From Comamonadaceae bacterium (GTDB lineage: Bacteria; Pseudomonadota; Gammaproteobacteria; Burkholderiales; Burkholderiaceae): DNA of 5,382 nucleotides. The position numbers and the translations under genes are program-made. The stretch spans positions 1 through 5,382 of the forward strand of contig CANNNB010000170.1 in NCBI GenBank assembly GCA_947505995.1, in the 5' to 3' direction. Below the pieces are notes generated by a model. That model was not told the DNA's origin. It ran no database searches and saw only the letters and a program-made list of their open reading frames with translations. Below are positions 1 through 5,382 of the stretch, one piece after another. Position 1 is the first letter of the stretch. Every line of letters starts with the position of its first letter.

Positions 1-314
1 GAGCCAGTGCCGTGGTGGTGACTTATTTAGAAAATGCATCTGCAATGCGTGTGCTTGCGCTGACCAAAGAGCATGCCCCACAAGTGCCGGTCATTGTCAG
101 AACACAAGACGATTTGGACTTGGAGAAACTGCAAGCAGCAGGCGCAGCAGAAGTAGTGCCCGAAACGATAGAAGGCTCATTGATGTTGGCCACTCATGCG
201 CTTGCTTTGGTGGGTGTTCCAATGAAGCGCGTTATTCGCATGGTTCAAGAGCAAAGAAATCAACGTTATGCGTTACTGAAAGATTTTGATCGCGGAAGCG
301 AAGTAGAAGATTAA
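1..314 (+). CDS. Kef-type (CPA2 family) monovalent cation:proton antiporter, C-terminal fragment
   Basis: This is the 3' end of a gene that begins before the window; the frame is open from base 3 and ends at TAA 312-314. The visible ~104 residues look like the second half of a TrkA-N/RCK nucleotide-binding domain. A strand reading AVVVTYLENASAMRVL is followed by VPVIVRTQDD, then LQAAGAAEVVPETIEGSLMLA and a closing helix LALVGVPMKRVIR. This pattern is typical of the cytosolic regulatory domain of KefB/KefC-like CPA2 antiporters, which exchange K+ or Na+ for H+ across the inner membrane. The transmembrane half lies outside the window. An internal GTG at base 12 is not a credible start because the domain is already under way there. 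The protein stops soon after the TrkA-N domain with an acidic tail (DRGSEVED) and has no TrkA-C domain. The family call rests on remembered patterns; assignment to KefB versus KefC is not possible. Confidence 0.8.
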   Translation, partial: ASAVVVTYLENASAMRVLALTKEHAPQVPVIVRTQDDLDLEKLQAAGAAEVVPETIEGSLMLATHALALVGVPMKRVIRMVQEQRNQRYALLKDFDRGSEVED

Positions 315-331
315 AATTGGATCGTTTTTAC

Positions 332-337
332 AAGGAG
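332..337 (+). promoter_or_regulatory. Shine-Dalgarno of the Bug-family gene
   Basis: AAGGAG lies seven bases before the ATG at 345, in the 30-base gap after the antiporter gene. It is close to the consensus and fixes the start of the binding protein. No convincing -35/-10 pair fits in this short gap, so transcription may come from the antiporter gene or from a promoter inside it. Confidence 0.8.
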
Positions 338-344
338 ACGTAGC

Positions 345-1322
345 ATGTTAAAGAATTTTTCCAAAGGGCTTTCCATACTGATGGCCCTCGTGTTGTCATC
401 GGTAGCTTGGGCGCAGGGGGCATACCCTCAAAAACCAGTCACCTTGATCGTGCCTTTCCCTGCAGGCGGAATTGCTGATTTGTCGGCCCGAGCTCTTAAA
501 GCTTCTCTTGATAAAGCACTGGGCCAGCCAGTTTTAATCGTAAACCGCCCAGGTGCCTCGGGCGCCATTGGTGCCGCAGCTGTCGCCAGCTCCAACCCAG
601 ACGGCTACACGCTGATGTACACCCTTTCCAGTGTTGCCAGTGTTCCCGAACAGGCGATTCTCAATGGTCAAAAACCACCATTCACTCTAGACCAATTCGT
701 CCCTGTAGCGCGTGTCACGGTGGATGTGGTGAGCTTGGTGGTGCGTGCCGACAGCCCCTACAAAACGTATCAAGATTTTGTGGCCGCCATGCGAGCAAAT
801 CCTAAAGGCTTGACTTATTCGTCTAGCGGCAACTATGGCATCAGCCACTTTCCCGCTGAGATGCTGCTGGCTGCCACGCAAACCGATGCACGTCACATTC
901 CATACGCGGGTGGGGCCCCCATGTTGACGGCCTTAATGGGGGGCCAAGTAGATTTCAACATCCCCGTTCGCACACTCGCCTTACCCCACGTTCAAAGCGG
1001 TCGCCTGCGCTATTTGGCCATGTATGGCAACAAGCGCTGGGCTCAAGCACCAGACGTGCCCACCCTGTCTGAATTGGGGGTGCCTATTGATTTTGTACCT
1101 TGGACTGGTTTGTTTGCCCCATCAGGTACGCCCACAGAAGTTCTGGCCACTTTGCGCAGAGCCTTGCGTGCTGCATCTCAAGACAACCAGTTCATTGATA
1201 CGGTTAGCAAAAGCTCCGCGGGTGAGATTGCATACTTAGACGGTAGCGAGCTTGAGGCATTTTGGAAGACCGATCTGGCCCGCACATCTGTCACCATTCA
1301 GCGCATCGGACGCGTTCAATGA
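345..1322 (+). CDS. Bug-family (TctC-like) tripartite tricarboxylate transporter substrate-binding protein
   Basis: A 325-residue protein of typical Bug/TctC length. Residues 1-23 form a Sec signal peptide: K4/K8, hydrophobic core ILMALVLSSV, and an AWA|Q cleavage site near 23/24, so it should act in the periplasm. Family signatures visible are YPQKPVTLIVPFPAGG at 27-42 (first ligand-contact loop), VNRPGASGAIGA at 66-77, NPDGYTLMY at 84-92, IPYAGGAPMLTALMGGQVDF at 185-204, and the late segment GLFAPSGTPTEVLATL at 255-270. Known members bind mono-, di- or tricarboxylates, or aromatic and amino-acid-like carboxylates, and many are orphans without their own TctA/TctB. The same holds here, since no membrane subunit lies in the window. 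The stop TGA overlaps the ATG of the molybdenum hydroxylase large subunit, pointing to a shared substrate or at least shared expression. The ligand cannot be read from sequence. Confidence 0.93.
   Translation: MLKNFSKGLSILMALVLSSVAWAQGAYPQKPVTLIVPFPAGGIADLSARALKASLDKALGQPVLIVNRPGASGAIGAAAVASSNPDGYTLMYTLSSVASVPEQAILNGQKPPFTLDQFVPVARVTVDVVSLVVRADSPYKTYQDFVAAMRANPKGLTYSSSGNYGISHFPAEMLLAATQTDARHIPYAGGAPMLTALMGGQVDFNIPVRTLALPHVQSGRLRYLAMYGNKRWAQAPDVPTLSELGVPIDFVPWTGLFAPSGTPTEVLATLRRALRAASQDNQFIDTVSKSSAGEIAYLDGSELEAFWKTDLARTSVTIQRIGRVQ
1319..1322 (+). promoter_or_regulatory. ATGA stop/start overlap coupling the Bug gene and the hydroxylase large subunit
   Basis: The start ATG (1319-1321) overlaps the TGA stop (1320-1322) of the preceding gene. 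Upstream bases show no strong Shine-Dalgarno (only a weak CGGACG near 1307-1312), so termination-reinitiation by the same ribosomes is the likely way the large subunit is translated. An in-frame ATG at 1262 lies inside the upstream gene and would add 19 residues (MEDRSGPHICHH...) without family resemblance, so it is less likely. Confidence 0.75.
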
Positions 1323-3508
1323 CTGTAGCGGTTCCACGAGGTTTTACAGTTGACCGCAACGATGGTCGTCCGGTCTTGCCGGGTAATTTGCACACCAACC
1401 GCCAACTTGCGCAGTGGCTTGATTTCTCTCAGCCCGGCCGCTTGCGATTGTTCACGGGGAAGGTGGAATTGGGGCAAGGTATTCTGACGGCTTTGTCCAT
1501 CATCGCTGCAGATGAACTAGATCTAAGTTTGGATCAGGTGCACATTGTGAGTGCCAGCACCTTGGAAGGGCCCGACGAGGGAATGACCAGCAGCAGCATT
1601 TCAGTCCAAGATTCCGGATCGGCCATTCGTCACGCCTGTGCCGAAGTGCGTTTTCTGGCCCTTCAGGAAGCGGCAAAACACCATGCTGTGCCAGCAGAAA
1701 ATTTATGCATCAAGCAAGGGCGCTTCACTGATACCCAAGGGCGCAATCTGGGAGATTATTGGGATTGGCTTAAAAACATCAGCCTACATCGGGAATACGA
1801 GGGCCTGGCCAAGCCCAAACCCGTTGCAGAACTCAAGCTGCATGGCCACGGCAAAGTTCGTCGCATTGATCTTTTTGAAAAGATCATGGGTCAGCCCAGA
1901 TTCATCCACGATCTGCGTTTGCCGGGCATGCGGCATGGGCGAGTTCTGCGCGCGCCATCGGTGACGGCCCAATTGGTCAATCCCGATCAACCTGTGCTTG
2001 TTAATGTGTTTGATACTGGGTCAGCCTCGTCCACCCATCTTGTGGTGGATGACCGCTTTATTGGCGTTGTGGCAACAACTGAGCGTGAGGCTGATGCTGC
2101 GCTAAGCCAACTGCAAGATCAGGTTGCTTGGCGTGAGTCAGCTTCTTTGCCAGACATGCACAACTTGGCCGATTTCCTGCGCAATGCACCGCATGAAACA
2201 ACCTACACCCTTCAAAAAGGGCAGACTCTCGCGGCTGACGAAGATGGTGTGAGCCTTTCGCGCGAATACTTCAAGCCCTACATTGCCCATGCCTCGATTG
2301 GTCTTTGTTGTGCACTTGCCCAATGGGACGGTCAGACCCTGCAGGTCTGGACCCACAGCCAGGGTATCCAGAATTTGCGCGATGACCTCACAAAAGCATT
2401 AGGACTAGACAAACAGTCCATAGTCATGCGCCATGTTGAGGGGGCCGGTTGTTATGGTCACAACGGTGCCGACGATGTGGCGTTTGACGCGGCCCTTTTG
2501 GCCATGAACCAGCCCGGCCATCCTGTGCGCGTCGTATGGTCACGCGCAGATGAGCTTTCGCAAGCACCCCTGGGCAGTGCCCACCTTGTGTCACTCAGGG
2601 CTCGCATAAACGAACATGGCCAAATTAGCCACTGGCATCACGAGTTGTGGGCCAATGGTTACAGTTCTCGGCCTGGTCGCTCTTTAATTCCGACCTTGCT
2701 TGGGGCTTCGCAGCGCGCACAGGGGCAGCCCATGCCTTTGGCCATCAACCCGCCACTTGCAGCAGGGGGCGGTTCCGACCGCAATGCCATTCCTGGCTAC
2801 TCATTCGATAACACGCACGTGGTGAACCACCGACTGACCGTCATGCCCATTCGAACCTCAGCAATGCGGGCACTGGGGGCGTTTGCCAATGTGTTCGCCA
2901 TCGAGTCTTTCATGGACGAGTTGGCCCATGCCAGCGGCCAAGACCCTTTGCAGTTTCGCAAACTGCACATGCAGGACGCCAGAAGCCTGGCCGTTCTGAA
3001 TGCGGTTGTTGATCGCAGTAATTGGTGGCACCTGCCAAAAGCCGAAGGTATTGGCCATGGGGTGGCCTGGGCTCGCTACAAAAACACCTCCGCATGGTGC
3101 GCTGTTCTAGCTCGGGTTCAGGCAGGCGAAACAATGCGTGTGCTGCAACTCGACGTGGCCGTTGATGTGGGCCGTGTGGTTGACCTAGACGGTGTCATCA
3201 ACCAGACCGAAGGTGGCGCTTTGCAAGGTATGAGTTGGGCTCTGAAAGAGGCGGTTCAGTTTGACCGTACGCGCATCACAACCCAAAGCTGGGCCGACTA
3301 TCCAATCTTGCGTTTCAGTGAAGTGCCTGAGTTGAAAATTCATGTCCTTGACCAGCCCGAGCAACCGTCACTGGGTGCTGGCGAATCGGTCCAAGGGCCC
3401 GTGGCTGCCGCTTTGGGCAATGCCTTGTTTGATGCACTGGAAGTTCGTGTTCGCCATTTGCCCTTGTCCCAAGACCACATCCTTCAGGCGCTGAACGCAC
3501 CCAACTGA
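1319..3508 (+). CDS. Xanthine dehydrogenase-family molybdopterin-binding large subunit, IorB/NicB-like
   Basis: A 729-residue large subunit of a molybdenum hydroxylase, an enzyme class that inserts a water-derived hydroxyl group into N-heteroaromatics or aldehydes. The N-terminal part carries LPGNLHTN at 20-27 and GKVELGQGILTALSIIAADEL at 47-67, a cofactor-binding motif that in xanthine dehydrogenase follows the hammerhead domain. The a/b hammerhead starts around 176-204 (GKVRRIDLFEKIMG, FIHDLRLPGM). The molybdenum-cofactor domain follows: WTHSQGIQNLRDDL at 344-357, GAGCYGHNGADDVAFDAAL at 375-393 in place of GGGFGGK, MRALGAFANVFAIESFMDEL at 516-535 and INQTEGGALQGMSWAL at 627-642. The probable catalytic base is E689 in LGAGES. 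There is no CXXCH haem motif, unlike nicotinate dehydrogenase NicB, and no twin-arginine leader, so it should be cytoplasmic. The partner 2Fe-2S subunit follows directly. Isoquinoline, nicotinate or another heterocycle are all possible substrates; the family is secure, the substrate is not. Confidence 0.92.
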   Translation: MTVAVPRGFTVDRNDGRPVLPGNLHTNRQLAQWLDFSQPGRLRLFTGKVELGQGILTALSIIAADELDLSLDQVHIVSASTLEGPDEGMTSSSISVQDSGSAIRHACAEVRFLALQEAAKHHAVPAENLCIKQGRFTDTQGRNLGDYWDWLKNISLHREYEGLAKPKPVAELKLHGHGKVRRIDLFEKIMGQPRFIHDLRLPGMRHGRVLRAPSVTAQLVNPDQPVLVNVFDTGSASSTHLVVDDRFIGVVATTEREADAALSQLQDQVAWRESASLPDMHNLADFLRNAPHETTYTLQKGQTLAADEDGVSLSREYFKPYIAHASIGLCCALAQWDGQTLQVWTHSQGIQNLRDDLTKALGLDKQSIVMRHVEGAGCYGHNGADDVAFDAALLAMNQPGHPVRVVWSRADELSQAPLGSAHLVSLRARINEHGQISHWHHELWANGYSSRPGRSLIPTLLGASQRAQGQPMPLAINPPLAAGGGSDRNAIPGYSFDNTHVVNHRLTVMPIRTSAMRALGAFANVFAIESFMDELAHASGQDPLQFRKLHMQDARSLAVLNAVVDRSNWWHLPKAEGIGHGVAWARYKNTSAWCAVLARVQAGETMRVLQLDVAVDVGRVVDLDGVINQTEGGALQGMSWALKEAVQFDRTRITTQSWADYPILRFSEVPELKIHVLDQPEQPSLGAGESVQGPVAAALGNALFDALEVRVRHLPLSQDHILQALNAPN

Positions 3509-3526
3509 CAAAAGCCTAGCCAGACC

Positions 3527-3979
3527 ATGATCACGATCAACGCCAAAAACATCGAACTTTCCGCGCCGGACAAAACCCCTTTGCTCAGTTATTTGCGCAA
3601 TGAGTTAGGCCTCTCGGGGCCCAAACTGGGTTGTGGTGAAGGCGAGTGCGGTGCCTGCATGGTGCTGGTAGATGGTCGCCCCCAAACGTCCTGCAATCTG
3701 CCGCTTTGGTCGGTGAATGGTCATGCGGTGACCACCCTCGAGGGCTTGGGTACAGCAGAAAAACCCCACGCTTTGCAGCAAGCATTTTTGGAAGAGAACG
3801 CAGGGCAGTGCGGCTATTGCCTGAGTGGCATCTTGATCAGCGCAAGCGCATTGTTACAACACACCCCAGATCCAACGCGGGCGCAGATTTGTCAGGCACT
3901 AGAAAAACATCTGTGCCGTTGTGGGGCGCATGAACGCATCATTCGAGCCATTCAACTTGCAGTAGAAAAAAGCAAGTAG
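3527..3979 (+). CDS. (2Fe-2S)-binding small subunit of molybdenum hydroxylase, IorA/NicA/CoxS-like
   Basis: A 150-residue electron-transfer subunit of normal length for the family. The N-terminal plant-ferredoxin-like domain binds one [2Fe-2S] cluster through C36, C41, C44 and C56 (GCGEGECGACMVLVDG, then TSC). The C-terminal helical domain binds the second, near the molybdenum site, through C95, C98, C130 and C132 (QCGYC ... CRC; spacing C-x2-C-x31-C-x-C). All eight ligands are present, so the protein should be functional. The residues after CGYC are LSG rather than the TPG common in xanthine dehydrogenases. The start ATG lies 18 bases after the large-subunit stop; the gap has no clear Shine-Dalgarno, so translation probably depends on coupling. 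The two subunits would form an alpha-beta heterodimer or a dimer of these in the cytoplasm. The final electron acceptor is not encoded here. Confidence 0.95.
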   Translation: MITINAKNIELSAPDKTPLLSYLRNELGLSGPKLGCGEGECGACMVLVDGRPQTSCNLPLWSVNGHAVTTLEGLGTAEKPHALQQAFLEENAGQCGYCLSGILISASALLQHTPDPTRAQICQALEKHLCRCGAHERIIRAIQLAVEKSK

Positions 3980-4051
3980 GCAACAATCTGGCTTACTTTT
4001 TGATTCTTCTGCGATTCAAATAACACGACACCACAAATTAAAAATGGAAAG
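3980..4051. other. Intergenic gap between hydroxylase unit and phosphodiesterase gene
   Basis: Seventy-two AT-rich bases. The only structure seen is a weak inverted repeat at 3999-4020 (TTTGATTC, six-base loop TTCTGC, GATTCAAA; seven of eight positions pair, two of them G-C/C-G). No T-run follows it on the + strand, so it is not a convincing intrinsic terminator. I found no pair of hexamers that makes a good sigma-70 promoter, although a gene change here makes one plausible. Confidence 0.4.
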
Positions 4052-5266
4052 ATGAGGGGGCTTGCTGTGATACCCGGATTATTGAAGCGCCGCTCGCTTT
4101 TGGCTGCCGTACCTGCATTGTTTGGCTTTGACACCCTTCATGCGCAGAGCGTTGGCTGGAAGACGCTAGATGGTCGTGCCCCTCTTCTAATTTCGCACCG
4201 AGGTGCCTCAGGCTATCGGCCTGAACACACGCTGGCGGCCTATGCGCTTGGCATTGATCAAGGCGCAGATTTCATCGAGCCCGATCTGGTTCTTAGCAAG
4301 GATGGTGTGTTGCACGCAAGGCATGAACCCATGCTCGCTAGGGTGCAATTGGAGGCTGACGGACGTAGCATTAAGCGCAATTCTGTTGGGCGCCCTGAGC
4401 TTCATCGCAGCGATACGAGTACCAATGTCTGGCAACTCGAGAAATACGCCGAGCGGCTTTCGATCAAGAAGCTTGACGGTAAGCCTGTGGGTGGCTGGTT
4501 CGCTGAAGACTTCACAGCCGCCGAGCTCAGGGCCGATGTGCGCGCGCAGGAACGCTTGCGCGATTTGCGCCAGGCCAACAATGCTTTCAACGATCGCTAT
4601 CCCATTCCCACGCTTGCCGAGGTCATAGCGCTAGCCCAGCTTCGTAGCAAGGAATTGGGCCGCACGATAGGCATTTATCCCGAGACTAAGCATCCTAGCT
4701 ACTTCAAGAGCTTCACCGACACCACAGGCTTGCCACGCATGGAAGACCTGCTTTTGGCGCAGTTGCACACTGCCTATGGCAACAACCGAGAAGCGCCGGT
4801 ATTTATTCAGTCCTTCGAAGTTAACAATCTTCAGTACCTGCGAAGCAAGACGAACATGCGACTGGTACAACTTCTTAGCGCTGGTGGGCAGCCGTACGAT
4901 TTTCAGTTGGCTGGCGACACGCGCAGTTATCAAGATCTGGCACGTTCGCCGGGCCTAGACTTTCTCAAGGGCCATGTCGATGGCATCGGCGCACACACGC
5001 AGCTCATTGTGCCCAGCGACGGCCGAAGCTTGCTGTCACCAACGGCATTGATACGTGAGGCCCATGCACGTGACATGCCAATACATGGCTGGACGTTCCG
5101 CGCCGAGAGCCAGTTCTTGCCTGCAGAGCTAGCCCGCGGTTCGGGCCCCACAGCGCACGGTGATATGGCAGCTCAATTGCGCGTGTTCATTGAAGCTGGC
5201 ATGGATGGTTTCTTTACCGATCATCCGGACTTGGGCCGCGAGGTCTTAGTCAAGATGACACCTTAG
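4052..5266 (+). CDS. Exported glycerophosphodiester phosphodiesterase (GlpQ-like GDPD)
   Basis: A 404-residue enzyme (399 if GTG 4067 is used) that hydrolyses deacylated phospholipids such as glycerophosphocholine to glycerol-3-phosphate and an alcohol. The leader KRRSLLAAVPALFGF at 12-26 with cleavage near HAQ|S (32/33) indicates export; the RRSLL pair is Tat-like but may equally be Sec. GDPD motifs are complete: ISHRGASGYRPEHTLAAY at 47-64 with H49, R50 and E58; GADFIEPDLVLSKDGVL at 71-87 with metal ligands E76 and D78; catalytic H91 in RHEPML; IYPETKHP at 208-215 with E211 and K213; VFIQSFE at 250-256; HGWTFR at 345-350; and GMDGFFTDHPD at 383-393. Between RHEPML and the GGWFAEDFTAAELR block (148-160) lies a longer linker (~97-121) than in compact GlpQ proteins as I recall them. 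It is set apart from the hydroxylase genes by 72 bases, so it is probably an independent phosphorus/glycerol-scavenging function. Confidence 0.92.
   Translation: MRGLAVIPGLLKRRSLLAAVPALFGFDTLHAQSVGWKTLDGRAPLLISHRGASGYRPEHTLAAYALGIDQGADFIEPDLVLSKDGVLHARHEPMLARVQLEADGRSIKRNSVGRPELHRSDTSTNVWQLEKYAERLSIKKLDGKPVGGWFAEDFTAAELRADVRAQERLRDLRQANNAFNDRYPIPTLAEVIALAQLRSKELGRTIGIYPETKHPSYFKSFTDTTGLPRMEDLLLAQLHTAYGNNREAPVFIQSFEVNNLQYLRSKTNMRLVQLLSAGGQPYDFQLAGDTRSYQDLARSPGLDFLKGHVDGIGAHTQLIVPSDGRSLLSPTALIREAHARDMPIHGWTFRAESQFLPAELARGSGPTAHGDMAAQLRVFIEAGMDGFFTDHPDLGREVLVKMTP
4054..4060 (+). promoter_or_regulatory. Possible Shine-Dalgarno favouring a GTG start at 4067
   Basis: GAGGGGG sits six bases before an in-frame GTG at 4067. 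The ATG at 4052 has only GGAAAG directly abutting it, or GGA three bases away, which is poor spacing. The purine run therefore argues that translation may start at 4067 (residue 6 of the longer form). Both starts leave the signal peptide whole. Confidence 0.45.
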
Positions 5267-5321
5267 GCAACACGCTTACCCTTGGTCAAATGCCTGCAAA
5301 ATTTTGAATGCAACTATATTA

Positions 5322-5382
5322 TCACGTGTTAACAATTGGACTACCTGTTTTAATCAGTTCATCTAAGATAAAAAACGCATCC
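5322..5382 (-). CDS. Possible C-terminal end of an unidentified convergent gene (partial)
   Basis: Reading the minus strand inward from the window edge gives an open frame DAFFILDELIKTGSPIVNT followed by TGA (plus-strand TCA at 5322-5324). The peptide has a believable mix of hydrophobic and charged residues and an amphipathic look, and the other two minus frames hit stops within the first eight codons. Nineteen codons are too few to exclude chance, and I do not recognise the family. G+C here is about one third by hand count, lower than in the other genes of the window, and the codons are AT-rich (TTA, AAA, ACA, AGT). If real, the gene converges on the phosphodiesterase with a 55-base gap. Confidence 0.3.
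   Translation of the reverse strand, partial: DAFFILDELIKTGSPIVNT

Noticed and set aside
1024..1239. Open frame of 71 codons inside the Bug gene in another frame
   Set aside because: It overlaps a clear family gene on the same strand and its translation has no recognisable pattern.
1262..1318. N-terminal extension of the large subunit from ATG 1262
   Set aside because: It would overlap the Bug gene by 61 bases and adds residues without family resemblance; ATG 1319 at the ATGA overlap leads straight into the conserved N-terminus.
3646..3933. Open frame of 95 codons overlapping the 2Fe-2S subunit
   Set aside because: The main frame holds all eight cluster cysteines; this one is an out-of-frame shadow.
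3999..4020. Inverted repeat TTTGATTC/GATTCAAA as an intrinsic terminator of the hydroxylase unit
   Set aside because: The stem is mostly A-T with a mismatch, and no T-tract follows on the + strand.
4203..4628. Open frame of 141 codons inside the phosphodiesterase in another frame
   Set aside because: Lies wholly within the strongly conserved GDPD frame; translation is rich in Arg, Ser and Pro, typical of an out-of-frame reading.
5297..5306. Ten-base palindrome CAAAATTTTG
   Set aside because: No loop for a hairpin and no flanking symmetry; common in AT-rich sequence and no known site recognised.
5294..5322. CTGCAA - 17 bases - TATTAT as a rightward sigma-70 promoter
   Set aside because: The -35 matches at only three of six positions and no rightward gene follows in the window; a good -10 by chance is expected in AT-rich DNA.
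5323..5338. Three abutting six-base palindromes CACGTG, GTTAAC and CAATTG
   Set aside because: They share end bases but form no longer symmetric operator, and may lie partly inside coding sequence; likely chance.

Overview
The window looks like part of a betaproteobacterial chromosome, most probably order Burkholderiales. The main clue is a Bug-family (TctC-like) periplasmic binding protein, a family greatly expanded in that order. The CPA2 antiporter tail and the IorA/IorB-type molybdenum hydroxylase also fit. Base composition is moderate by eye, lower than in many Comamonadaceae, so a freshwater lineage with a reduced G+C content is conceivable. Genus cannot be fixed from the sequence.

Layout, left to right. 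(1) Bases 1-314, + strand: the C-terminal end of a Kef/CPA2-type monovalent cation:proton antiporter, cut by the window edge. (2) 345-1322, +: a secreted Bug/TctC solute-binding protein with a good Shine-Dalgarno, 30 bases after the antiporter stop. (3) 1319-3508, +: the large molybdopterin-binding subunit of an IorB/NicB-like hydroxylase, whose start codon overlaps the binding-protein stop (ATGA). (4) 3527-3979, +: the small subunit with two [2Fe-2S] clusters (IorA/NicA-like), 18 bases downstream. (5) 4052-5266, +: an exported glycerophosphodiester phosphodiesterase with an unclear start codon, after a 72-base gap. (6) 5267-5382: an AT-rich stretch that may hold the last 19 codons of a convergent minus-strand gene.

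Genes 2-4 form a compact, probably co-transcribed and translationally coupled unit. The small subunit would pass electrons from the molybdenum site of the large subunit through its two iron-sulfur clusters. The binding protein would capture a carboxylated or aromatic solute in the periplasm. The simplest inference is uptake followed by hydroxylation of the same compound or its relative, but neither the substrate nor the final electron acceptor can be read from the window. No FAD subunit, cytochrome c domain, XdhC-like maturation factor or transporter membrane subunit is present. The phosphodiesterase is probably a separate phosphorus/glycerol-scavenging function.

Nothing here is clearly a new type of system. 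The most interesting element is the fusion-like coupling of an orphan Bug protein with a two-subunit molybdenum hydroxylase. No RNA genes, insertion sequences, CRISPR arrays or convincing factor-independent terminators were seen.
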